14,829 nt of DNA from UBA8886 sp963578705 (GCA_963578705.1 CAUZDT010000030.1:1-14829); one strand, 5' to 3'. Numbered from the stretch's first letter, positions 6,540 to 13,588 are shown. Translations and numbers: made by a program. The notes: a model not told the origin generated them from the sequence alone.

Positions 6540-8243
6540 GTGGATATTGAGGAGCGATTCCTGCCGGGCGAAGAATTCCTGAAGGAATATTCGGCGCTGA
6601 AGGTGGACCGCCGTGGCGGCTGGTCGGCGTTCCTGACCAACCGCCGGCTCTTCATCGGCTCGCGCGACGAGCTGTGGGATATCGACACCAGCCGCATCGA
6701 CTACCTTTCGCGCGGGCTGCGGCCCCGCTTCTCGCCGGCGTGGCTGCTGCTCTGCCTGTTCCCCTACTTCGGGTGGTTCGCGTCGCCGTTCCTGATTGCA
6801 CTCTGGTACTACATCCGCACCGAGGCGCTGGTCGTCGGCACCCCGTCGCGCCGCTGGCTGCTCTTCGCCGAGCCGGAGGTGCTCGACGACTTGGTCGACA
6901 ACCTGCGGCTCAACACGGTGATGGCGCTGACCCCCGAAGGCGAGCACGCTATCGTCGAGGCGGAGGTGGAGAAGAAAAAGCAGCGGCTGGTACTCGGCCC
7001 CGACGGCGAGGCAGCCGACTGGGGCAAAAACGAGTCGGGGCCACGGCGCAGCGGCCATTTCTCGCTCACGATAGCTTGGATTGCGTGGTATGCCGGGACC
7101 TTCGGCGGCAGCGCCGGCTTCTGGGTGCTGCTGTCGCTGCTCTGGGCTGCCGGCAGCTACTGGCGCTGGTGGAACCGCCGCACCCGCAACCAGCTCGCCG
7201 AGCGGCAGCCGAAGCCGGGCTGGCTCGAGCGGTTGTGGTACTGGTCGCTGCGCAAGCTGCGGATGCCGGTGCTCCCGGCGCGCTGGGAGTTCTGGGCGCT
7301 CGGCCGTAAGTGGCGTGCCGCCGAAGTGGGCGGCTGGGGTGCCGCGGCGCTGCTGGCGCTCGGTTTCCTGTGGGCGCTCGGAATAGAGAACCTGCAGCCG
7401 TTCCTGTTCCTGTTCGCGCTGGCGGCCATCGTCGCGCTCGCTGGCAAGGTGGCGGCCGGCCTGCCGGGACCGCGCTGGCGCATCGCCCTGCGGTCGGTCG
7501 CGGCGGTCTTCATCGGGTTGTTGCTGGTGGTTCCGTCGCTGGCGCTAACTGGCCTGTACGAAGGCGCCAGCGCGTCGCTGCCGCGCTCGGCGGTGCAGGG
7601 TGACGGCGGCAACGGCTGGGTCCGCGCCTTCCAGCAGACCGAGACCTACGGGCTGGGGCTGGTCGACGTGCGTGTCAGCTTCTACATGGACAACGGCGAG
7701 GACGCGGAGGGTGAGCAGGACGGCTATCCAGCGTTCCTGGTGCTGGCGGCCATCAAAGTGCCGTTCGACCTGGACCAGAAGGTGCTGCTGGACGAGATTG
7801 ACAACCAGTTCCACGAGATGGCACTGGAGGAGAACATCGACCTGACTGCGCAGGTGCTCAACGGCAGCCGCACCACGGCGCAGGGCTACCACACGCAGTA
7901 TATCGTCTACAACGGCACCGCCGCGGCGTGGCGCGAAGGCATCGGTGACATCGCCTACAATTTCACCGAGGGCGCCGAGTCGCGCTACATCGGCGAGGCG
8001 TGGAAGGTGCCGGAGCTGAACCTGCTGGTCATCGCCATGGGCATCGCCATGATTTCCAGAGAAGAGCCAAATACCGGTGTGCCGCCGCTCCCCGAACAGG
8101 CGCCCGACTTCACCCAGGATATCTGGAACGAAGGCGGAGAGTTCGCCGAGGAACTCTTCCCGAACCCGACCAATTCAACCGACCCGCGCAACTGGGTCGA
8201 GCTGTTCGAGCTGATACCCGAAACGGAGTGTTACGCGCTGTAG
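6540..8243 (+). CDS. Uncharacterised polytopic membrane protein with N-terminal PH-like domain and glycosylated-looking C-terminal domain
   Basis: I do not recognise this 567-residue protein as a named family. Residues 7-63 (LPGEEFLKEY, GGWSAFLTNRRLFIGSRDELW) resemble the start of a bacterial PH-like/DUF304 (bPH_2) domain. A hydrophobic hairpin follows at about 67-92, then strands ALVVGTPSRRWLLFAEP and an amphipathic helix, as in PH-like domains split by a membrane hairpin. A basic, Trp-rich middle (about 205-262) separates a hydrophobic pair at 175-207 from helices at about 265-283, 286-304 and 317-338. Residues about 345-567 form a soluble, acidic, probably extracellular domain with sequons NGS, NGT, NFT and NST. 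The GTG start is supported by a TATA box at leaderless spacing. It diverges from the A24 peptidase and shares its promoter, so co-regulation is possible. The gene ends 9 bases from the convergent VOC gene. Function is unknown. Confidence 0.75.
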   Translation: MDIEERFLPGEEFLKEYSALKVDRRGGWSAFLTNRRLFIGSRDELWDIDTSRIDYLSRGLRPRFSPAWLLLCLFPYFGWFASPFLIALWYYIRTEALVVGTPSRRWLLFAEPEVLDDLVDNLRLNTVMALTPEGEHAIVEAEVEKKKQRLVLGPDGEAADWGKNESGPRRSGHFSLTIAWIAWYAGTFGGSAGFWVLLSLLWAAGSYWRWWNRRTRNQLAERQPKPGWLERLWYWSLRKLRMPVLPARWEFWALGRKWRAAEVGGWGAAALLALGFLWALGIENLQPFLFLFALAAIVALAGKVAAGLPGPRWRIALRSVAAVFIGLLLVVPSLALTGLYEGASASLPRSAVQGDGGNGWVRAFQQTETYGLGLVDVRVSFYMDNGEDAEGEQDGYPAFLVLAAIKVPFDLDQKVLLDEIDNQFHEMALEENIDLTAQVLNGSRTTAQGYHTQYIVYNGTAAAWREGIGDIAYNFTEGAESRYIGEAWKVPELNLLVIAMGIAMISREEPNTGVPPLPEQAPDFTQDIWNEGGEFAEELFPNPTNSTDPRNWVELFELIPETECYAL

Positions 8244-8252
8244 CGCCAACCG

Positions 8253-8645
8253 CTAGCTGCGCCAGGTCGCCGGCGTCGCCAGCTCGAGCGAGTTGCCGTC
8301 CGGGTCGCGGAAGTAGAGCGAAGCCCCGCCGGACGGCCATGCCACTTCGCGCTCGATGGCGACTCCCTGCTGCGCGAGGTGGTCGCGCCACTCCTGCGCG
8401 CTGCCGGACTCCATCGCGAACGCGACGTGGCCAGCGCCGTCGGCACCGTGCGGCGGGATGTCATCCTGCGTGCGTGTCGCGGCGGGGTTGAACAACAGCA
8501 GCATGCCTTCCCCGCAGCGGAAGAATACGTGTTCGTCCGGCACGTATGTGAACTCGGCGAGGCCCAGCACGCGGCCATAGAACTCGCGCGCTGCGGCGAC
8601 GTCATCGACGTAGAGCGCGGCCTCCAGGACGCGGGTGGCGCGCAC
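8253..8645 (-). CDS. VOC-superfamily (glyoxalase/dioxygenase-like) protein
   Basis: This single-module vicinal-oxygen-chelate protein of 130 residues starts at a GTG that overlaps the stop of the aldehyde dehydrogenase gene by one base (TAGTG), so it is coupled to it. Two beta-alpha-beta-beta-beta units are visible: VLEAALYVDDVAAAREFYGRVLGL to MLLLFNP, and GAGHVAFAME to SLYFRDPDGNSLELA. Candidate metal ligands are the first-strand Glu in LEAALYV, the His in GHVAF and the last Glu in SLELA. The long in-frame extension upstream into the dehydrogenase gene is a shadow. Family members include glyoxalase I, extradiol dioxygenases and resistance proteins, so the substrate cannot be named. Pairing with an aldehyde dehydrogenase suggests handling of a reactive aldehyde or ketoaldehyde. 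Confidence 0.82.
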   Translation of the reverse strand: MRATRVLEAALYVDDVAAAREFYGRVLGLAEFTYVPDEHVFFRCGEGMLLLFNPAATRTQDDIPPHGADGAGHVAFAMESGSAQEWRDHLAQQGVAIEREVAWPSGGASLYFRDPDGNSLELATPATWRS

Positions 8646-10159
8646 TAGTCGCCGAACTGGATGCCCTGCGCCAGCGGCATCTCGTCGCTCCAGTTGAGCG
8701 TGTTGGTCTGGCGCCGCATGTACGCCTTCCACGAATCGCTGCCGGCTTCGCGGCCGCCGCCGGTGTCTTTCTCGCCGCCGAACGCGCCACCGATTTCGGC
8801 GCCGCTCGTGCCAATATTGACGTTGGCGATACCGCAGTCGCTGCCGGCGGCCGACAGGAACCGCTCGACCGACTGCATGTCGCGGGTGAATATAGACGAC
8901 GAGAGCCCCTGGTCGACCGAGTTGTGCATCGCGATTGCCTCCTCGAGCGAGTCGAACTCGAACAGGAAGAGTATCGGCGCGAAGGTCTCGTCGCGCACGA
9001 TTCCCATGCCTGGCTTGGCCTTGACAATTGTCGGTTCGACGTAGTGTCCCGGCTGGTCGAGCACGTTGCCGCCGCACAGAACCTCGCCACCCTGCTCCTT
9101 GATGGTCTCAAGCGCCGCACTGTAGGTCTCGACCGCGCTGCCATCGACCATTGGTCCCATCAGCGTCGCGGGGTCGAGCGGGTCTCCAATATTCACCTGT
9201 CCATACGCCTTGACCAGCCGGCCGGTGATGTCATCGGCGATGTCGCGGTGCAGGAACAGCCGCCGCGTGCTGGTGCAGCGCTGGCCGGTGGTGCCGACCG
9301 CGCCGAACAGGACGGCGCGCAGCACCAGTCCCGGGTCGGTGTCGTCCATGGCAATTATGCCGTTGTTGCCTCCCAGCTCGAGCAGCGAGCGACCAAGCCG
9401 CTTCGCCACGGCTTCGCCCACCTTGCGCCCCATGTTGCACGAGCCGGTCGCCGAAACAAGCGGTACGCGCCGGTCGTGAATCAGCAGTTCGCCGACGTCG
9501 CGGCTCGAGCCGACCAGCAGCGACATGACGCCGTTCCAGCCGAGCGGCTCGAGGACGCGGTTGACGATGTGCTGGATGGCGATGGCGGTGAGCGGCGTCT
9601 TTGAGGAGGGTTTCCAGACCATCACGTTGCCGCAGACGGCGGCAATCATCGCGTTCCAGGCCCAGACCGCACCGGGGAAGTTGAACGCCGTTATGACGCC
9701 GACGATGCCAAGCGGATGCCACTGCTCATACATGCGGTGGCGCGGCCGTTCGGAGTGCATGGTCTTGCCGTAGAGCTGCCGGCTGAGGCCGACGGCGAAG
9801 TCTGCGATGTCTATCATCTCCTGCACTTCGCCTTCGCCTTCGGCCTGGATTTTGCCCATCTCCCATGCAATCAGCTTGCCGAGCGTCACCTTGTGCTTCC
9901 GCAGCTCGTTGCCCAGCTGCCGCACCACTTCACCCCGCGCGGGCGCTGGCTCGAGCCGCCAGCAGGCGAACGCGCGAGCGGCGTTGGCCATGATGGTCTC
10001 GTAATCGCCCGCATCGCATTGCCGCACCGCGGCGATGACCGACTCGTCGGCCGGCGCGACCGACTCAAGCAGGGAGCCGGCGCCGCACCATTCGGTGGCG
10101 TAGCCGCCCGCGTTTTCCGCTTCTATTCCCAGCTCTGCGAGGAAGTCGAGCCTGCCCAT
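8645..10159 (-). CDS. ALDH7-type aldehyde dehydrogenase (alpha-aminoadipic semialdehyde / piperideine-6-carboxylate dehydrogenase-like)
   Basis: This NAD(P)+-dependent dehydrogenase of 504 residues oxidises aldehydes to acids in the cytosol. The ALDH hallmarks are complete: ITAFNFPGAVWAWN (cofactor loop), WKPSSKTPLT, LLELGGNNG (general-base Glu) and GTTGQRCTSTRR (catalytic Cys). The C-terminal signature IANVNIGTSGAEIGGAFGGE, then KDTGGGREAGSDSWKAYMRR and QTNTLN, is typical of the ALDH7 (antiquitin/AmaB) branch, which converts alpha-aminoadipic semialdehyde in lysine breakdown. The frame stays open upstream to 10624, but the ATG at 10159 is chosen because CTATAA lies about 25 bases upstream and the protein then begins like its relatives. 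It forms an operon with the VOC gene. A broader aldehyde-detoxification role is also possible, since no other lysine catabolism gene is nearby. Confidence 0.92.
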   Translation of the reverse strand: MGRLDFLAELGIEAENAGGYATEWCGAGSLLESVAPADESVIAAVRQCDAGDYETIMANAARAFACWRLEPAPARGEVVRQLGNELRKHKVTLGKLIAWEMGKIQAEGEGEVQEMIDIADFAVGLSRQLYGKTMHSERPRHRMYEQWHPLGIVGVITAFNFPGAVWAWNAMIAAVCGNVMVWKPSSKTPLTAIAIQHIVNRVLEPLGWNGVMSLLVGSSRDVGELLIHDRRVPLVSATGSCNMGRKVGEAVAKRLGRSLLELGGNNGIIAMDDTDPGLVLRAVLFGAVGTTGQRCTSTRRLFLHRDIADDITGRLVKAYGQVNIGDPLDPATLMGPMVDGSAVETYSAALETIKEQGGEVLCGGNVLDQPGHYVEPTIVKAKPGMGIVRDETFAPILFLFEFDSLEEAIAMHNSVDQGLSSSIFTRDMQSVERFLSAAGSDCGIANVNIGTSGAEIGGAFGGEKDTGGGREAGSDSWKAYMRRQTNTLNWSDEMPLAQGIQFGD

Positions 10160-10181
10160 ACGCGGCGCATTCGCGACTGCA

Positions 10182-10187
10182 TTATAG
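10182..10187 (-). promoter_or_regulatory. TATA box for the aldehyde dehydrogenase operon
   Basis: The minus strand reads CTATAA, centred about 25 bases before the ATG at 10159, consistent with leaderless transcription. Confidence 0.5.
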
Positions 10188-10207
10188 CGGTTGGGCCGCC
10201 GACTGCC

Positions 10208-10213
10208 TTTATA
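10208..10213 (+). promoter_or_regulatory. TATA box for the idi-GGPPS operon
   Basis: TTTATA is centred about 25.5 bases before the ATG at 10236, the standard spacing seen elsewhere in the window. Confidence 0.6.
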
Positions 10214-10235
10214 GCTGCGCCATCTGCCGGCCAGT

Positions 10236-10907
10236 ATGGAGGCGGAGCCGCTCGCGGGGCACGACGCAGAACAGGTCGCGCTGATGGCCGAGGAGTGCAT
10301 ACTCGTCGACGAGCGCGACGCGGTGCTGGGCGGTGCGAGCAAGGTCGAGTGCCACCACGGCGCGGGGCAGCTGCACCGCGCCTTCAGCCTGCTGATTTTC
10401 GACTCGCGCGACCGTTTGCTGCTCCAGCAGCGGTCGCCGGGAAAAATCACGTTTCCCGGCGTCTGGGCCAACAGCTGCTGCAGCCATCCGCTGCACCGCG
10501 CAGCGGAGCTCGAGGAGCGCGATGCGCTCGGTGTCAAGCGCGCCGCGCAGCGCAAGCTGGAGCAAGAGCTGGGCGTCCCCCCGACCGAGGCACCGCTCGA
10601 GCGGATGGTCTTCATGACTCGCATGCTCTACCGCGCCCGCGCCGACGACACATGGGTCGAGCACGAAATGGACCACATCATCTGCCTGCGGGCGGACGTG
10701 ACGCCGGCGCCGAACCCCAACGAGATTGCCGAGGCGCGCTGGGTGACCGAGGCCGAGCTGCGCGAGCTGCTTGACAGCGAAGCCATCGGCCCGTGGTTCC
10801 GGCTGATTGCCGAGCGGCTGCTGCCGGCGTGGTGGGCAGATCTGGATGGCCTGGCGGGGATGGCTGACGGTGATATTCACGACATGGGTGAGGTCGCATG
10901 GAACTGA
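10236..10907 (+). CDS. idi: Isopentenyl-diphosphate delta-isomerase, type I
   Basis: The enzyme interconverts IPP and DMAPP in the cytosol, supplying the primer for isoprenoid ether lipids. The 223-residue Nudix-fold protein has the type I features: KVECHHGAGQLHRAFS (metal-binding His41 and His47), the active-site NSCCSHPL (Cys82 in the conserved N-S-x-C-x-H-P context; Cys81 precedes it) and WVEHEMDHI (catalytic and metal Glu near 142-144). Most archaea use the unrelated FMN-dependent type II enzyme; type I occurs in haloarchaea and some marine Euryarchaeota, so its presence is informative. It has its own TATA box and overlaps the GGPP synthase gene by 10 bases (10898-10907), implying coupled translation. 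Motifs and neighbour make the call firm. Confidence 0.93.
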   Translation: MEAEPLAGHDAEQVALMAEECILVDERDAVLGGASKVECHHGAGQLHRAFSLLIFDSRDRLLLQQRSPGKITFPGVWANSCCSHPLHRAAELEERDALGVKRAAQRKLEQELGVPPTEAPLERMVFMTRMLYRARADDTWVEHEMDHIICLRADVTPAPNPNEIAEARWVTEAELRELLDSEAIGPWFRLIAERLLPAWWADLDGLAGMADGDIHDMGEVAWN

Positions 10908-11881
10908 AGGCGGCGCTCGCCGCCCGCGCAGTGCCGGTCGAGACGGCGCTGCGCGAATACCTGCGGGTGCGCGAGCCCGAGCGGCTCTACCGCGCGATGG
11001 CACACATCCCGCTCGCGAGCGGCAAGCGGCTGCGTCCGGTGATGGCGCTGCTGGCATGCGAGCTGGTCGGCGGCGACTCGGCGAAGGCGGTGCCGTATGC
11101 CGCCGCGCTGGAAACGGTCCACAACTTCACGCTGGTCCACGACGACGTGATGGACGAGGACGACCTGCGACACGGCGTGCCGTCGGCGCACGCCGAGTTC
11201 GGCGTCGCGACCGCGATTAACGCTGGCGACGCGCTCTTCGCCTACGCGTTCGAGATGGTGACCGACAGCGATTGTAGCGATGCATTGCGCGCCGAGCTGG
11301 TGCGCCATCTGGCGATTACCGTGCGGGAAATCGGCGAGGGGCAGCAGATGGACCTTGACTTCGAGGAGCGCGAAACGGTCGCGCCGGCCGAATACCTTGA
11401 AATGGTGCGGCTGAAGACGTCGATTCTGTTCGGCTCCGCCGCGTATGGCGGCGCGCGCCTCGGTGGCGCCAAGGCGCACGAGGCGCTGGAGCTGCGGCAG
11501 ATGGCGATAGATGTCGGGCTCGGCTTCCAGATTTGGGACGACTACCTCGACGCGACCGCCCCGGCGGAAACCCTCGGCAAGCCGTCCGGCTCCGACATCC
11601 GGCAGGGCAAGCGCACGCTGCTCGTCATCGAGGCGCTGGACCGCGCCGCGCCCAACGACCGCGCGCGGCTCGCCGCCATCCTCGACGGCGGCGACAGCAG
11701 CGACGCCGAGGTCGCGGAGGCGGTCGCCATCATGGAGCGCAGCGGCGCGCTGGCGGCGTGCCACGAGCGGGCGAACGGCTACCTGCAGGGCGTCCGCGAC
11801 ACGCTCGCGAAATACCCGCAAGGCGAGCCGCGGCAGCTCTTCGAGGCGCTGCTCGAATACATGGTCACGCGAGGGTATTGA
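10898..11881 (+). CDS. Geranylgeranyl diphosphate synthase (trans-prenyltransferase)
   Basis: The enzyme condenses IPP with allylic diphosphates to make the C20 chain of archaeal membrane lipids. The 327-residue all-alpha protein has GKRLRP (42-47), the first Asp-rich motif DDVMD (82-86, in LVHDDVMDEDD), RHGVPSAH, KTSILFGSA, the second Asp-rich motif DDYLD (214-218) and KPSGSDIRQGKRT. Phe77 lies five residues before the first motif; in archaeal GGPP synthases a bulky residue at this position is known to limit product length, so a C20 product is the natural inference. Farnesyl diphosphate synthase activity cannot be excluded. It overlaps idi upstream and ends 2 bases before a small membrane ORF. 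Confidence 0.92.
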   Translation: MELKAALAARAVPVETALREYLRVREPERLYRAMAHIPLASGKRLRPVMALLACELVGGDSAKAVPYAAALETVHNFTLVHDDVMDEDDLRHGVPSAHAEFGVATAINAGDALFAYAFEMVTDSDCSDALRAELVRHLAITVREIGEGQQMDLDFEERETVAPAEYLEMVRLKTSILFGSAAYGGARLGGAKAHEALELRQMAIDVGLGFQIWDDYLDATAPAETLGKPSGSDIRQGKRTLLVIEALDRAAPNDRARLAAILDGGDSSDAEVAEAVAIMERSGALAACHERANGYLQGVRDTLAKYPQGEPRQLFEALLEYMVTRGY

Positions 11882-11883
11882 GC

Positions 11884-12063
11884 ATGGACCCGAATATTCG
11901 GAAAACTAGCATATTGTTGGGATTGGCGCTGATCCTTCATGGTTCATACGTGTATTATGCTTGTGGCACCGCGCACCTTAGCCTGAATATACTTGAGATA
12001 CTGACTGGTGGTGCTTTGTTTTTTGGAATGATGAAATCTGGAGAACTTTTCAGCGATTCCTGA
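11884..12063 (+). CDS. Small AT-rich two-helix membrane protein, unknown
   Basis: This 59-residue ORF starts at an ATG 2 bases after the GGPP synthase stop. It has two hydrophobic segments at about 9-27 (SILLGLALILHGSYVYYA) and 34-50 (LNILEILTGGALFFGMM), short charged ends and one Cys (Cys27). I recognise no family. The position suggests translation in the same operon, and a two-helix protein beside a lipid-synthesis operon is plausible. Its codon use and composition are strikingly AT-rich (TTGTTG, TTTGTTTTTTGG) against the GC-rich codons around it. That could mean recent acquisition, weak selection, or a non-coding stretch that happens to be open. The longer frame through it from 11533 is a shadow of the synthase. 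Coding status is likely but not certain. Confidence 0.55.
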   Translation: MDPNIRKTSILLGLALILHGSYVYYACGTAHLSLNILEILTGGALFFGMMKSGELFSDS

Positions 12064-12077
12064 ATATACTTGGGATA
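11982..12077 (+). repeat. 19-bp direct repeat pair at the end of the small ORF
   Basis: CCTGAATATACTTGAGATA (11982-12000) and CCTGAATATACTTGGGATA (12059-12077) differ at one base, with starts 77 bp apart. The first copy is in the coding part of the small ORF; the second spans its stop codon (TGA at 12061) and runs into the promoter region of the next gene. Confidence 0.75.
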
Positions 12078-12082
12078 ACCAC

Positions 12083-12089
12083 CTAAATA
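12083..12089 (+). promoter_or_regulatory. TATA box for the GXGXG fusion gene
   Basis: CTAAATA is centred about 23 bases before the ATG at 12109, immediately downstream of the second copy of the 19-bp repeat. Confidence 0.5.
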
Positions 12090-12108
12090 CCACCGCATCT
12101 GCCGCGCG

Positions 12109-13521
12109 ATGGCGGACGAGGAGGAGGTCTGGGACCCAACGCCGGGCGACATTAATTCGCGGCTACTGGAACGGCTCGCGGGGAGCGACACCGTCACGGC
12201 CAAGCGGCTCGAGCCGCTGGCGTGCATCGCGGTCGGCTTCCCGGAAGGGAAGACGGCGACGTTCGACGGTACCGGCGGCGACAACTTCGGCGGGCTGAAC
12301 CACGGCGCGCAGCTGATTCTCAACGGCGGTGCGGGGCGCTTCGCCGGCAACTCGATGCGCAGCGGCGAAATCATAATCAACGGCTCCGCCGGCAGCGGCG
12401 CCGGCCACGGGCTGGCGGGCGGGACGCTGGTGGTGCAGGGCTCGGTGCGGGGCGGCGCCGCGGCGGGGATGCTCGACGGCGAGCTGCTGGTCGCGGGCGA
12501 CGTCGAAGGGGCGCTCGGCGCCGGGATGCAGGGCGGCACCGTCGTGGTCGCGGGCGACGTCGGTGGCGACGTGGCGCGCTACATGGCGGGCGGCAAGCTG
12601 TTCATCGCCGGCAACTTCACGCCGCCTGCGGCGGGAGCAAAACCCGCCGCGCCCGCCGAGCGCAAGGCGGTGCAGCGGCTGTTGCAGGAGCACGGCATCG
12701 ACCCGCACGGGCTCGAGTTCCAGCGCATCAGCGACGGTGCGGTCGCTGCGCCGCCGAAAGCGGAGGCGGAAGTGCTGCCCGAGCTGCTGTCGCGGCTACG
12801 GCTGGTGCCGGCGGTGCTCAAGCGGCGACCGCGCCGCCCCGGGCTCGACCGAGTCAGCCCCGGGCTGGTGCTCGGCCCCGGAACCGGCGAGCCGCTGAAC
12901 CTGACGATTCCGCTGTTGTGGCAGGGTGACCACGCGCCGCAAGTGGCTTCATGGGCGGTCGGTGCCAAGGCCCCGAGCTTCGACAAGTGCAACCTGGCGG
13001 TCATCGACCTTTGCGCCGGGAGGCTGCCGCGGCGGCTCGACATGGAGCGGCCTGACGACCTGGCGCAGGTGGTCGAGCTGGTGCGGCAGTCCGCGCGCGA
13101 CCGCGTGCCGGTGCTGGTGCGGCTCCCTGCGGGGGACCTGAGCGGCGACATGGGCGCGCTGCGCACCGCGGCGTCCGACGGCGTCATCCTGGCTCCGGGC
13201 TCCGTCCCGCTCGAGGCGGCGCTCTCCGCGGCACGCGGCAGCGGGCTGCCGGTGCTGGCAGAGATGCCCCAGGCATCGGCGGACGACGTGCTCAAGCTAC
13301 TGGCGCTCGGCGCCGCCGGGGTGGTGCTGACCGGCGAGGTCACCCTAAACCGGCTCAGCAAGCTGGGCGACCAGCTGGCGCACGCGATGGGTGCGCTCGG
13401 CGCCGGCAGCGCCAGCGAGCTGGGGGCGGAGCAGCTGCGCGCGCTCGACCAGGAGGCGGCCGCGCTGACGGGCGTCCCGCTCGCGGGCTACGATGCGATT
13501 CTACCTATGTGGCGCCACTGA
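12109..13521 (+). CDS. GXGXG (glutamate synthase alpha-like) protein fused to a reduced glutamate-synthase-type barrel domain
   Basis: The 470-residue protein has two parts. Residues about 35-170 are a GXGXG beta-helix, with repeated turns such as GGAGRFAGNSMRSGEIIING, GSAGSGAGHGLAGGTLVV and AGMQGGTVVVAGDVGG, as in the C-terminal domain of glutamate synthase and in formylmethanofuran dehydrogenase subunit C. Residues about 240-450 (LNLTIPLLW, FDKCNLAVIDLC, RVPVLVRLPAGDLSGD, SDGVILAPGS, LLALGAAGVVLTGEV) resemble part of the FMN-binding TIM barrel of glutamate synthase. The Cys cluster that binds the 3Fe-4S centre is absent, and only three Cys are present in the whole protein. A full glutamate synthase reaction is therefore doubtful from this polypeptide alone; it may be a subunit of a split enzyme or something else. 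It has its own TATA box and no operon partner visible. Domain calls are good; function is open. Confidence 0.7.
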   Translation: MADEEEVWDPTPGDINSRLLERLAGSDTVTAKRLEPLACIAVGFPEGKTATFDGTGGDNFGGLNHGAQLILNGGAGRFAGNSMRSGEIIINGSAGSGAGHGLAGGTLVVQGSVRGGAAAGMLDGELLVAGDVEGALGAGMQGGTVVVAGDVGGDVARYMAGGKLFIAGNFTPPAAGAKPAAPAERKAVQRLLQEHGIDPHGLEFQRISDGAVAAPPKAEAEVLPELLSRLRLVPAVLKRRPRRPGLDRVSPGLVLGPGTGEPLNLTIPLLWQGDHAPQVASWAVGAKAPSFDKCNLAVIDLCAGRLPRRLDMERPDDLAQVVELVRQSARDRVPVLVRLPAGDLSGDMGALRTAASDGVILAPGSVPLEAALSAARGSGLPVLAEMPQASADDVLKLLALGAAGVVLTGEVTLNRLSKLGDQLAHAMGALGAGSASELGAEQLRALDQEAAALTGVPLAGYDAILPMWRH

Positions 13522-13571
13522 CCGCGAACTGGGTACTCTCCATGATTGGTGCCGTCTGCACGGCCATTAGC

Positions 13572-13577
13572 ATTAAA
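13572..13577 (+). promoter_or_regulatory. Possible TATA-like element before lipA
   Basis: ATTAAA (in TAGCATTAAACC) is the best AT-rich box in the 67-bp gap, but it lies only about 14 bases before the ATG at 13589. It is about 26 bases before an in-frame TTG at 13601, so either the start is downstream or this is not the TATA box. Confidence 0.3.
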
Positions 13578-13588
13578 CCGCACGACTG

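Larger units (their letters stand above)
10174..10215. repeat. Duplicated promoter-like element in the ALDH-IDI divergent gap
   Basis: CGACTGCATTATAGC (10174-10188) and CGACTGCCTTTATAGC (10200-10215) are near-identical copies in the same orientation, each containing a TATA-like core. The first fits the minus-strand aldehyde dehydrogenase promoter, the second the plus-strand idi promoter. Confidence 0.6.

Noticed and set aside
8646..9077. Upstream extension of the VOC frame
   Set aside because: This part is a low-complexity Arg-rich shadow of the aldehyde dehydrogenase gene on the same strand. VOC homology begins at the GTG at 8645.
10160..10624. Upstream extension of the aldehyde dehydrogenase frame
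   Set aside because: It is antisense to idi, has no ALDH homology, and crosses the divergent promoters. The ATG at 10159 has a TATA box at the right distance.
9716..10774. 352-residue plus-strand open frame across the aldehyde dehydrogenase, the divergent gap and idi
   Set aside because: It overlaps two well-supported genes, shows Arg/Ala-rich shadow composition, and carries no motif.
10877..11821. 314-residue minus-strand open frame opposite GGPP synthase
   Set aside because: The plus strand carries a complete prenyltransferase with both Asp-rich motifs. The reverse frame is open because of GC-rich third positions.
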